A DNA stretch of 13,296 nt from Candidatus Moranbacteria bacterium CG_4_8_14_3_um_filter_41_13 (GCA_002782305.1 PFHN01000109.1:1-13296), one strand, 5' to 3'; counted from the stretch's first letter, positions 1 to 7,506 are shown. A program made the numbers and translations. The notes: a model not told the origin generated them from the letters alone.

Positions 1-56
1 ACAAAGTTCTAATTTCGTCCAAAAGGCACCGCAGTGAACGAAGTGAACAAGGAACA

Positions 57-96
57 AGAGGATGAGAAGTTTATGCCCCGAAGGGGTAAATCCTCT
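57..96. repeat. Nested inverted repeat (hairpin)
   Basis: AGAGGA (57-62) pairs with TCCTCT (91-96). Inside it, TTTA and CCCC (76-79) pair with GGGG (83-86) and TAAA around a GAA loop. No T-run follows on the + strand, so it is not a standard intrinsic terminator for + transcripts. It may be the end of a unit lying before the window or a decayed dispersed repeat. The rest of 97-257 is pyrimidine-rich, with no gene I can support. Confidence 0.4.
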
Positions 97-257
97 GAAA
101 TAATTATGACCACACAAAATCAAGTCATTACCAAAATAGCAATATTCCAGAAAAAGGAAGTCTATAAAGCCTCCAAAAGATATTTTTCTTTTCCTCTTCT
201 TATTCTTTCTTCTGGGAAGATTTGATTCTATTCCTCTTTTTTCTTTATTTAAAAACC

Positions 258-286
258 TTTACGATAAGCCAAAAATATGATATTCT
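258..286 (+). promoter_or_regulatory. Promoter of the gnd-pgl-zwf operon
   Basis: A -35-like TTTACG (258-263) and a -10 TATTCT (281-286) are separated by exactly 17 bp. A TG at 278-279 makes an extended -10. Transcription would start near 293, leaving a leader of about 60 nt before the gnd ATG at 353. The whole element matches the promoter at 3954-3982 at 22 of 27 positions, including the spacer block TAAGCCAAAA, which supports real function. Confidence 0.6.
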
Positions 287-352
287 AGAAGAAGAATAGA
301 AGTCTTTCTTTTCTTTCTGAAAACGTATTCAATCACATTAAAACGAAAAAAT

Positions 353-1759
353 ATGAGCACGAGCACGAATAATACAATAGGCGTTATTGGACTCTCTGTG
401 ATGGGAGCAAACATCGCTATGAATATCGCAGACCACGGATTCAACGTTTCAATATACAATCGATCTCCAGAGAAAACGAGGGATGCTATAAAGATGTATA
501 CTGGGGGAAAAATGATTCCTTTTTTTGATTTGAAAGAGTTTATTGAAAGCCTCGAGAAGCCACGAAAAATTCTTCTTATGGTCAAAGCTGGCGAAGCAGT
601 TGATACTCTTCTTTCTCAACTCACTCCCCTTCTTACAAAAGGCGATATCATTATCGATGGGGGGAACTCTTTTTTTAAAGACACTATCAGAAGAGAGCAA
701 CAGCTCAAAGAGCAAGGACTCTTCTTTGTTGGAATGGGAGTTTCGGGAGGAGAAGAAGGCGCTCGCCGAGGACCATCGCTTATGCCTGGTGGATCGAAAC
801 AGGCATGGGAAAGCCTCAAGCCCATTCTCAAATCTATTTCTGCTAGAGATTTTCACCAAGGAGACTGTGTTATTCATATCGGGGAAAACGGTTCTGGACA
901 TTATGTAAAAATGATTCACAACGGAATTGAATATATCGATATGCAACTCATTGCAGAGACATATTGGATTATGAAGGAAGGTCTTCGTATGTCAAATGAA
1001 ACAATCGCAGAAACATTCAAGCAATGGAATGAGGGGCGACTAAACTCTTTCTTGATAGAAATTACAACAAAGATTTTGCAAACAAAAAATAAATATGGTG
1101 AATATGTCCTTGATACTATTTTGGACAGCGCTGGAAGCAAAGGGACAGGGAAATGGACCTCCGAAGAAGCTCTGGAACTCGGAACACCATCTTTTGGTTT
1201 TATGGCAGCAGTGCTCGCACGATATGCATCAGCACACAAGAAAAAAAGAGTCCTTCTTTCGAAAACATTTGAAAAAAAGATTACAGAAAAAACAAATATC
1301 TCTCTTGTTCAACTCGAAGAAGCCCTCTATGTATCGAAGATTTTAGCATACACACAAGGATATGAGCTTCTTGTAGAAGCTGCAAAAACATACGATTGGA
1401 AACTGGACCTGAAAGAGATTTCACGGATATGGGAAGGTGGATGCATCATTCGTGCACATTTTCTCGAAGAATTGGAGAATGCATTTCTTGAAGAGAACAC
1501 AAAAACATCCATCATCCTCGCTTCCGCCTTCAAGCAAACGATTCTTTCTGGAATAGATAGCCTTCGTTATGTAGCCCAGAAGTCTATTGCATGTGCACTT
1601 CCTATCCCAGCATTCCTTTCTGGAATCACCTATTACGACAACATAACAAATGAGAAAGTAAGCGCGAATATGATCCAAGCACAACGTGATTTTTTTGGGG
1701 CACACACATTCCAAAAAGAAATTGACGGTGAATACACTCATCATCAATGGGAAGTATAA
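353..1759 (+). CDS. gnd: 6-phosphogluconate dehydrogenase (decarboxylating)
   Basis: Oxidises and decarboxylates 6-phosphogluconate to ribulose-5-phosphate, the third step of the oxidative pentose phosphate pathway, in the cytosol. The 468 residues match the long, dimeric form of the family. The N-terminal Rossmann fold has the dinucleotide loop GLSVMG (13-18). The N-R-S triplet at 36-38 after the second strand is the usual mark of NADP preference. IIDGGNS (about 109-115) and MGVSGGEEGARRGPS (about 128-142) are substrate-site signatures. Catalytic K186 lies in HYVKMIHNG, followed by H189, N190 and E193. The all-helical C-terminal domain contains KGTGKWT and IWEGGCIIR and ends with QAQRDFFGAH, whose Arg and His reach the partner subunit's active site. 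No clear ribosome binding site precedes the ATG. It is first in an operon with pgl and zwf, which confirms its role. Confidence 0.96.
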   Translation: MSTSTNNTIGVIGLSVMGANIAMNIADHGFNVSIYNRSPEKTRDAIKMYTGGKMIPFFDLKEFIESLEKPRKILLMVKAGEAVDTLLSQLTPLLTKGDIIIDGGNSFFKDTIRREQQLKEQGLFFVGMGVSGGEEGARRGPSLMPGGSKQAWESLKPILKSISARDFHQGDCVIHIGENGSGHYVKMIHNGIEYIDMQLIAETYWIMKEGLRMSNETIAETFKQWNEGRLNSFLIEITTKILQTKNKYGEYVLDTILDSAGSKGTGKWTSEEALELGTPSFGFMAAVLARYASAHKKKRVLLSKTFEKKITEKTNISLVQLEEALYVSKILAYTQGYELLVEAAKTYDWKLDLKEISRIWEGGCIIRAHFLEELENAFLEENTKTSIILASAFKQTILSGIDSLRYVAQKSIACALPIPAFLSGITYYDNITNEKVSANMIQAQRDFFGAHTFQKEIDGEYTHHQWEV

Positions 1760-2493
1760 TCATTGACTCTACGAAATTGGACACTATTTTTTGGAAACAT
1801 CTCGATACTACTTATGAATGTGATTCTTTTATTGGTGAGAAAATTTCAGAGCGTATCAAAAGCGTACAAGAGCGACCAATCCTTCTTCTCCTCTCCGGAG
1901 GAAGTTCATTTGCTGTCCTCGATTTCATTCATACTGACAACTGGAAGAACATAACCATCACAATGATTGACGAACGATTTGAAAAAGAGAATACGCACAA
2001 TAATTTCAGCCAACTCGAACGCACAGACTGGTACACTCATACGAAAAAAAATGGAGCAACGTTTCTTTCTACAAAAATTCAACCCGCAGATACTCAAGAA
2101 ATAATGGCTCATAGATGGGAAAATAGTATTAAATCGTGGCAGAAGGAAAACCTCAATGGTACGCTTATCGCGTTGTTTGGTATTGGCGCTGACGGGCATA
2201 CAGCAGGCATCTTTTCTTACCCGCAAGATCAAAAACTTTTTGAAAATTTGTTCCTCGGCAATCGCCTCATAGTCTCATATGATGCTTCTGGGAAAAATGA
2301 ATTCCCTTCTCGAGTAACGACCACCCATACATTCCATCGTCTTATCTCATACGCATATATTTCTCTCAAGGGAGAAGAAAAGCAACAAATGTTGCAAAGA
2401 CTTATCCAGCACAAAGCACTCCTCCATGAATTACCCGCTGAAATCTTTTCATCACTTCCAAATGTAACGATAGGCACCACTCTTAATCTCTGA
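1747..2493 (+). CDS. pgl: 6-phosphogluconolactonase
   Basis: Hydrolyses 6-phosphogluconolactone to 6-phosphogluconate, the second step of the oxidative branch. The 248 residues are the usual length for the DevB/SOL-type lactonase, which shares a fold with glucosamine-6-phosphate deaminase. Visible motifs are LSGGSS (49-54, phosphate loop; the usual following Thr-Pro is Ser-Phe here), IDERF (74-78), GIGADGHTAGIF (145-156, containing the conserved D149-G-H151) and SRVT (188-191). The conserved Ser-Asn after DER is replaced by an H-N-N stretch and this loop is short, so the protein is divergent. Position between gnd and zwf decides lactonase over deaminase. The ATG lies inside gnd and overlaps it by 13 bases, which suggests translational coupling. 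Confidence 0.9.
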   Translation: MGSIIIDSTKLDTIFWKHLDTTYECDSFIGEKISERIKSVQERPILLLLSGGSSFAVLDFIHTDNWKNITITMIDERFEKENTHNNFSQLERTDWYTHTKKNGATFLSTKIQPADTQEIMAHRWENSIKSWQKENLNGTLIALFGIGADGHTAGIFSYPQDQKLFENLFLGNRLIVSYDASGKNEFPSRVTTTHTFHRLISYAYISLKGEEKQQMLQRLIQHKALLHELPAEIFSSLPNVTIGTTLNL

Positions 2494-2508
2494 AACATAC
2501 ACAACATT

Positions 2509-3879
2509 ATGGATATATCTTCTAACAATCAAAAAGAGTTCGTCCTCTTTGGGGCGAGTGGCGACCTTGCGAAAGAAAAACTGTACCCTGCGCTATTCGA
2601 TGTTTTTCAACCAACAGATACGATTCGCTATATAGGATATGCCCGAACAGTCATCAGAAACGATGCCTTCAAAAAAATAGTACGGGATTCTGTTTTGAAG
2701 AAGTACCCAGAGGCAGATGCAAAAAAACTCGATATATTCATCGATCGTTTTGAATATTGTTCTGGTACATATGATGCTCATGGCATTGAACAATTGAAAC
2801 GAAACAGCTCAACGGTCGATCGATACTACTACCTTGCTCTCCCTTCGAGCTACACTCTTCTGAAAGATATTGTTGATGGACTCAGTGTTCATGGATTGAA
2901 TAAAAAAAGTATTATCGTTTTAGAAAAACCATTTGGTTCTGATAAGCTCTCAGCAAAAAGACTCAACGAACTCTTGCTCAAACATTTCTCTGAAGATCAA
3001 ATTTACCGTATAGATCATTATCTTGCCAAAGATCTTGTGCAAGACATGCTCGCAATGCGCTTTGCAAATCCAATATTTTGGCCCATCTGGAACAATACAT
3101 ATATAGAGTCAATCACTATTTCTATCAAAGAATCTGAAGGTATCCGCGACAGAGGACAGTATTATGATCAAGCTGGGGCCATAAAAGACATGATTCAAAA
3201 CCATGCTATGCAACTCCTTGCCTTCACTGTTATGGATCAGCCAAAAAGTCTTTCCGCGTCGGCAATTCATAAGGAAAAAATACGTATATTCGAAAATATA
3301 CAACTCTTTAACAATGATACTCTTCATACGTTAGCTATCGGACAATATGAGGGATATCGAAACGAACAGCATATTCCAGCTGATTCAATGACAGAAACAT
3401 ATGCATCAATGACTGTTGAAATAGACGTACCCGAATGGAGAGGTGTTCCTATACGAATAGTTTCTGGGAAGAAGCTTGATGAAAAAACAACAGATATTAT
3501 CATAACATTCAAGAAGACAAATTCTAATCTTTGGGAAAAAGAAGGCTGCCAAATAGAAAGAAATCAAATACGTATCAATGTCCAACCACATAATGATATT
3601 CACCTTCGATTAAATTCTGAATTTAATTCTACTCAAAAATGCGCTCTTCCCATCAATCTCCATTTCGGATTCAAAGACAATAAACATCTCCTGAAAGACC
3701 CTTACGAAAATGCTCTTCGTGACTTATTCAATAATGATCAATCTATATTCATAGGGTCACAAGAAATTCTTCTCGCCTGGAAATTCATAGACACTGTCTT
3801 GGAGACGCTTAATATTTCACGTGCAAAAAACCTCGAAATATATGACCATCTCCATTTGCCTCGAACAGAACAACTGTAG
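2509..3879 (+). CDS. zwf: Glucose-6-phosphate 1-dehydrogenase
   Basis: Oxidises glucose-6-phosphate to 6-phosphogluconolactone with reduction of NADP+, the entry step of the pathway. The 456 residues are somewhat shorter than the common 480-510. The coenzyme-binding loop GASGDLAKEK lies at 15-24, EKPFG at 139-143, the substrate signature RIDHYLAK at 167-174, and QNH at 230-232, whose H232 corresponds to the catalytic base of the family. The signature is normally RIDHYLGK, so the Gly before the Lys is Ala here (A173). D169, H170, Y171 and K174 are all kept, so activity is still expected. It follows pgl after 15 bases with no promoter between, so the three genes are probably one transcript. Confidence 0.95.
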   Translation: MDISSNNQKEFVLFGASGDLAKEKLYPALFDVFQPTDTIRYIGYARTVIRNDAFKKIVRDSVLKKYPEADAKKLDIFIDRFEYCSGTYDAHGIEQLKRNSSTVDRYYYLALPSSYTLLKDIVDGLSVHGLNKKSIIVLEKPFGSDKLSAKRLNELLLKHFSEDQIYRIDHYLAKDLVQDMLAMRFANPIFWPIWNNTYIESITISIKESEGIRDRGQYYDQAGAIKDMIQNHAMQLLAFTVMDQPKSLSASAIHKEKIRIFENIQLFNNDTLHTLAIGQYEGYRNEQHIPADSMTETYASMTVEIDVPEWRGVPIRIVSGKKLDEKTTDIIITFKKTNSNLWEKEGCQIERNQIRINVQPHNDIHLRLNSEFNSTQKCALPINLHFGFKDNKHLLKDPYENALRDLFNNDQSIFIGSQEILLAWKFIDTVLETLNISRAKNLEIYDHLHLPRTEQL

Positions 3880-4007
3880 ACAAGAATCTTTCCTTTGAAA
3901 AATGAGGGGAAAGAAAGTTTACCCACATTATAGCCATACAGAGGCGTGAGGGGTTTACTTTAAGCCAAAATCGTGATATTGTATCTGTAAAGAGTTCATT
4001 TTGTTTT
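3880..4007 (+). promoter_or_regulatory. Promoter of the DUF4446-infB unit
   Basis: TTTACT (3954-3959), a 17-bp spacer and TATTGT (3977-3982), with TG at 3974-3975 forming an extended -10. Start of transcription is expected near 3989, about 19 nt before the ATG at 4008. Nearly the same element precedes gnd. The DNA between zwf and this promoter (3880-3953) shows only a weak dyad (CTTTCC/GGAAAG) and no T-run, so some read-through from zwf is possible. Confidence 0.6.
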
Positions 4008-4526
4008 ATGTTTAATTTTATCCAAACGCTCTCCCCATTTTTTCTGTATGGTTTTCTCGGGGCACTTCTTATAGGTGAAATCCTCCTTTTGGTGCTCATC
4101 GTGAGTTTATTTATCCAAAATAAACGCCTCAAAAAGAAGTTACACCTCTTCTTTTCTGGAAAAGAAGGAAAAGATCTCGAAAAGGTGCTCATTGACCAGC
4201 TCCATGAGACAAAGGCGCTCGATCAGGAAATCCAAGAACTTTTTGAAATCTCCAATCAGTTACGCGACCTCGGAATGAGAAGTGTCCACAAAACCGCTCT
4301 TCTCCGTTTCAATCCTTTCAAAGAGGTGGGCGGAAATCAGAGCTTCTGTATCGCATTCCTCGATGGCAAGAACTCAGGATGTGTCCTTTCCTCACTGCAT
4401 ACCAGAGAAGGTACTCGTGTCTATGCAAAACCGGTCATCTCAGGAAGAGAAGGTGCTTTCCCTTTCACAGAAGAAGAGAAATCCACCATTACCCAAGCAA
4501 TCAGTGGGAAATCATCGGTTCTATAA
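4008..4526 (+). CDS. DUF4446 family membrane protein
   Basis: A 172-residue protein of unknown function, anchored in the membrane. One hydrophobic helix spans about residues 12-37 and is followed by a basic KNKR-like border (38-44), which places the rest inside the cell. A charged, probably coiled segment follows (about 55-88), and then a compact domain with the sequence RFNPFKEVGGNQSF (100-113), DGKNSGCVLSSLH and REGTRVYAKP. This block is what I recognise as DUF4446, a family found in Firmicutes and CPR bacteria with no known activity. It is separated from infB by 33 bases and shares its promoter, so it is probably co-expressed with IF-2; I see no further functional hint. Confidence 0.85.
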   Translation: MFNFIQTLSPFFLYGFLGALLIGEILLLVLIVSLFIQNKRLKKKLHLFFSGKEGKDLEKVLIDQLHETKALDQEIQELFEISNQLRDLGMRSVHKTALLRFNPFKEVGGNQSFCIAFLDGKNSGCVLSSLHTREGTRVYAKPVISGREGAFPFTEEEKSTITQAISGKSSVL

Positions 4527-4559
4527 TTCTTTTTTATTTTCATTTTATACACAATATCT

Positions 4560-6329
4560 ATGGCAGAAGCACACGCAGAAAAAACAGTCGACAAAAAAAT
4601 AGCACTCCCCTCTTCTGTCACTGTGAAGAAACTGAGTGAACTGCTCCATTTGCCAGTAGCGACTATCATCACTGAGCTGATGAAGAATAATATTCTCGCA
4701 AGCATCAACGAGGAAATTGATTTTGATACGGCAAGCATCATCGCCTCAGACCTCGGTCTCGAAACCGAACCAGCCGAAGAAAAAACAGAAGCTGGTCGCC
4801 TCAGTATCGAAGGCCTCAACAAACTCCTCGAAGAAGAGAAAAATTCAGGGAAAAATCTATCCCCTCGCGCCCCTATCGTAACTATTTTGGGACACGTCGA
4901 TCATGGCAAGACCACTCTGCTTGATACGATTCGCAAGGCCAACGTCGCAGGAGGAGAAGCGGGCGGTATTACTCAGCATATCAGTGCTTATCAGGTGAAG
5001 AAACACAAAAAACTCATCACCTTTGTCGACACTCCAGGGCACGAAGCCTTCTCTGCGATGCGTAAACGCGGTCTTTCTATCGCTGACATCGCTATCCTTG
5101 TCGTCGCTGCTGATGATGGTGTGCGTCCACAAACCAAAGAAGTGATTGAATACCTGAAAGAGCACAAACTCCCTGTCATCGTCGCTATCAACAAAATCGA
5201 CAAACCTGATGCCAAACCAGAAAGAGTGAAACAAGAACTCGCCGAACACGGCATCCTTTTCGAAGAATGGGGAGGTGATACGATGTGTACCGAAATTAGC
5301 GCCAAAGGTAACATCAACATCGACAAACTTCTCGATAATATTCTGCTCTTAGCCGAAGTAGAAGATTTTCGTTCCGATATGAAACGTGATGGATTTGCCA
5401 TCGTTCTCGAATCCAACCTCGATCCACAGAAAGGTCCTGTGGCCACTGTCCTCGTCCGTACTGGTACCCTCAAAGTCGGTCAAGATGTCATTGCTGGTAA
5501 TGCTTTCGGCCGTATTCGTCGTATTGAGGACTTCACCGGAAAAAGCATAGAGAAAGCTGAACCATCAGTACCGGCCACCATCTACGGATTCAATGCACCT
5601 CCGCAAGTCAACGACATTGTACAAGTAGTTATCGGCAAGGGTACTGGTCGCGCACAAGCCAAAGAAAACAGCACGAAGAAAATGACCAAGATTCAAGACG
5701 AAGAAAATAATAAGAAAAAAATATCATATATTCTCAAGGCTGATGTGCAGGGATCACTCGAAGCTATCGAGCAAATATTAGGTGCTATCAAATCTGATGA
5801 AGTAGGACTCGAACTCATCTTCTCAGGTGTCGGAGCTATCACTGAGTCTGATATTCGTATGGCAGAGAGTGCTCATGCTCTGGTCATCGGTTTCAACAGC
5901 GAACCAACCTCAGTAGCCAAAAGAATGGCAGAAGGAAGCAAAATCACTATCGAAACATTCAACATCATCTACAAACTTGTCGAGCGTATCAAAGAAAAAT
6001 TGACTGACTTACTCGAACCAGAAACCGTCCGTACTGACTCTGGTCGTCTCTCTGTTCTCGCCATATTCAAAACTGGCAAACACGATATGATTGTCGGTGG
6101 ACGCGTAAGTGAAGGAAAAATGCTCCGCGGATCCCTTCTCGAAATCAAGCATGATGACGAAATCGTAGGCAAAGGCAAGATGCAGAACCTTCAGTACAAC
6201 AAACAAAATACCGATGAAGTCAATCAGGGCAATGAATGTGGAGTTGTCTTCGAAGGCAATGTAAAAATCCAAGTCGGTGATACGCTTATCTGCTACAAAG
6301 AGGAATTAAGAAAACGCACCCTGCAATAA
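4560..6329 (+). CDS. infB: Translation initiation factor IF-2
   Basis: GTPase that brings initiator fMet-tRNA to the 30S subunit and promotes subunit joining. The 589 residues form the short type. A single IF2_N domain (about 19-70) replaces the long N-terminal extension of E. coli. The G domain has GHVDHGKT (111-118, G1), GGITQHISAY (G2, about 135-144), DTPGH (157-161, G3), NKID (211-214, G4) and SAK (247-249, G5). Domain II (from about 275), the IF-2 domain III (after KKISYILKADVQGS) and the fMet-binding C-terminal domain (ending CYKEELRKRTLQ) all appear complete. The usual QHIGAY is QHISAY here. No strong Shine-Dalgarno is visible. A terminator lies downstream at 6423-6449. Confidence 0.97.
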   Translation: MAEAHAEKTVDKKIALPSSVTVKKLSELLHLPVATIITELMKNNILASINEEIDFDTASIIASDLGLETEPAEEKTEAGRLSIEGLNKLLEEEKNSGKNLSPRAPIVTILGHVDHGKTTLLDTIRKANVAGGEAGGITQHISAYQVKKHKKLITFVDTPGHEAFSAMRKRGLSIADIAILVVAADDGVRPQTKEVIEYLKEHKLPVIVAINKIDKPDAKPERVKQELAEHGILFEEWGGDTMCTEISAKGNINIDKLLDNILLLAEVEDFRSDMKRDGFAIVLESNLDPQKGPVATVLVRTGTLKVGQDVIAGNAFGRIRRIEDFTGKSIEKAEPSVPATIYGFNAPPQVNDIVQVVIGKGTGRAQAKENSTKKMTKIQDEENNKKKISYILKADVQGSLEAIEQILGAIKSDEVGLELIFSGVGAITESDIRMAESAHALVIGFNSEPTSVAKRMAEGSKITIETFNIIYKLVERIKEKLTDLLEPETVRTDSGRLSVLAIFKTGKHDMIVGGRVSEGKMLRGSLLEIKHDDEIVGKGKMQNLQYNKQNTDEVNQGNECGVVFEGNVKIQVGDTLICYKEELRKRTLQ

Positions 6330-6350
6330 ATCTACCATCATCACTACTCT

Positions 6351-6412
6351 GTCATTCCTGCGCCCGCCCGCATCGACATTCTAAGCATTTCTGGCAGGAA
6401 GGCGGGAATCCA
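6351..6412. repeat. REP-like GC-rich dyad
   Basis: ATTCCTGC (6354-6361) and GCGGGAAT (6402-6409) form an imperfect inverted repeat around a GC-rich core with CGCCCGCCCG and CTGGCAGGAA. The outer GTCATTCCTGC...GCGGGAATCC pattern is like the dispersed palindromic units found between genes in many bacteria. It lies just after infB and before the terminator. Small related pieces occur at 9853-9875 and perhaps 11110-11150. Whether it is repeated genome-wide cannot be seen from this window. Confidence 0.5.
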
Positions 6413-6422
6413 ACTTCCATAT

Positions 6423-6449
6423 AAAAACAGCAGATAACCTGCTGTTTTT
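6423..6449. terminator. Bidirectional intrinsic terminator between infB and the convergent gene
   Basis: A perfect 11-bp stem, AAAAACAGCAG (6423-6433) and CTGCTGTTTTT (6439-6449), closes a 5-nt loop. The T-run at one end and A-run at the other let it act on both strands. It sits between the converging infB (+) and the gene at 6472-7230 (-). Confidence 0.85.
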
Positions 6450-6471
6450 AACTACTCGCTACAATATTTTT

Positions 6472-7230
6472 TTACTGACTCACATATGTCCTTACTTCTC
6501 CATCTTCATCTATTTTCACAAATTGCTTTCTCAATTGTTCATTTGAATAATTTTCCCCAACATACTTTACCCATCTTTTATTTTGAGGACTTGTTGCTGC
6601 GATAGCTTCTGCAATACGATCATTGGTATACCATGCCTTTGGAATCTGACTTTTGAAACCTGAAAGGTCACCTGTATATTTTCCAATTTCCGTTGCATGA
6701 TCTGTCGCTATTTTCATTTCTTCCTCAGTCGCCTCGTTGGAAAGCACTCGATCAAACAATTTCACACGTGCCTGCTCAAAAGTTCTATTGTGGTTAACCA
6801 TTTTTTGATATTTCTTTTTATAATCAGGATCATTCGGACTAAACTCCTCATTCAACGACCCATCACTTTTAATAAGTGCTGTTAAGTCTTCAGGATTCAT
6901 TCCATAAATTTCTTCTGTTGTTTTCTTCTCCTGAGATTCTACAACCATCTCTCCTGCTTTTACTTCAGTTGCTGGTTGCATTTCTGCTCCTATATTTCCA
7001 CTCCTGATCCGTTCTGCCAAAGCATCTGCCTGAGCCTGATCTGTCTCTGATTGTACCCGAACTTGTTCTGCTATAGCCTGTGGAGTTTCTGTGGCTGCTA
7101 CAGGCGTAGATGTTTTTTCTCCTTCTTCTCCTTCAAGCGGTACCAATTCCAAACCTCCAGCCAAACGAGTAGCCACTTCTTCAGGTGTTTCCGTCACTGG
7201 TTTTGTCGGTGTTTCTCCAAAATTTGGCAT
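6472..7230 (-). CDS. Hypothetical acidic protein, unrecognised
   Basis: A 252-residue protein I do not recognise. Residues 1 to about 110 are rich in Glu, Thr, Pro, Ala and Gln, with repeated TETP-like phrases, and look disordered. From about residue 105 onward the protein becomes more ordered and helical, with Lys, Tyr and Trp, including EEIYGMNPEDLTALI, PKAWYTNDRIAEAIAA and NKRWVKYVGENYSNEQL. There is no signal peptide and no membrane segment, so it is probably cytosolic. It stands alone, with its own strong promoter (7261-7289) and its own terminator (6423-6449). The ATG at 7230 lies about 23 nt from the predicted transcription start with no Shine-Dalgarno. That the gene is real is supported by the promoter, terminator and length; its function is open. 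Confidence 0.75.
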   Translation of the reverse strand: MPNFGETPTKPVTETPEEVATRLAGGLELVPLEGEEGEKTSTPVAATETPQAIAEQVRVQSETDQAQADALAERIRSGNIGAEMQPATEVKAGEMVVESQEKKTTEEIYGMNPEDLTALIKSDGSLNEEFSPNDPDYKKKYQKMVNHNRTFEQARVKLFDRVLSNEATEEEMKIATDHATEIGKYTGDLSGFKSQIPKAWYTNDRIAEAIAATSPQNKRWVKYVGENYSNEQLRKQFVKIDEDGEVRTYVSQ

Positions 7231-7260
7231 AACAATATCGTTAGAAATTTATACATTCTC

Positions 7261-7289
7261 ATTTTACCCCCCCCGATAACTCCAGTCAA
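7261..7289 (-). promoter_or_regulatory. Promoter of the 252-residue protein gene, with a G8 spacer tract
   Basis: Read on the minus strand: TTGACT (complement of 7284-7289), a spacer of exactly 17 bp, and TAAAAT (complement of 7261-7266). This is close to the sigma-70 consensus. The eight spacer bases next to the -10 are all G (C at 7267-7274). Start of transcription falls near 7254. Confidence 0.75.
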
Positions 7290-7321
7290 ATGGCACTTTT
7301 TTCTACATAAAGATATTTTCA

Positions 7322-7382
7322 CTCCTCTTTTCCTTCTTCCCATCTCTCTCCTCCTCCACCTTCTCTCCTCCACCTCTCCCTT
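7322..7382. repeat. Polypyrimidine tract with a short tandem repeat
   Basis: Of 61 bases only three are purines (A at 7342, 7358 and 7372). It contains two adjacent near-copies, TCTCTCCTCCTCCACCT (7345-7361) and TCTCTCCTCCACCT (7362-7375), which differ by one CTC triplet. It lies in the 276-bp divergent region between the minus-strand gene and the PaaX-like gene. No gene is supported here. Confidence 0.75.
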
Positions 7383-7393
7383 ACGCGTACCAA

Positions 7394-7424
7394 TTAACCA
7401 CGACCGTGGTTTATGTGCTATACT
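7394..7424 (+). promoter_or_regulatory. Promoter with palindromic operator of the PaaX-like gene
   Basis: An extended -10, TG-C-TATACT (TG at 7416-7417, hexamer 7419-7424), has a weak -35 candidate TTAACC (7394-7399, 19-bp spacing). Between them lies a perfect dyad, AACCACG-AC-CGTGGTT (7396-7411), placed where a bound repressor would block RNA polymerase. The gene behind it encodes a PaaX-like regulator, so autorepression is a natural reading. The leader would be about 75 nt. Confidence 0.5.
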
Positions 7425-7506
7425 AACAAAAAGAGAAAACAATAACAAGTAAATAAGTCAGTAGTAAAAAAATTATTATTCTCTGTTAAATTTATAATCA
7501 CTGTCT

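Noticed and set aside
34..225. 63-residue open frame near the window start
   Set aside because: It runs through a hairpin and pyrimidine-rich DNA, shows no recognisable protein character and has no promoter or ribosome binding site.
449..946. 165-residue frame opposite gnd, and a 121-residue frame at 543-908
   Set aside because: Both are shadows of gnd, whose own motifs span the same DNA without a break.
3884..3917. Terminator after zwf
   Set aside because: The CTTTCC/GGAAAG dyad is weak, with a long loop and no T-run.
7194..7448. 84-residue minus-strand frame
   Set aside because: Its Arg/Glu-rich centre is simply the polypyrimidine tract read backwards, and it crosses the promoters of two better genes.
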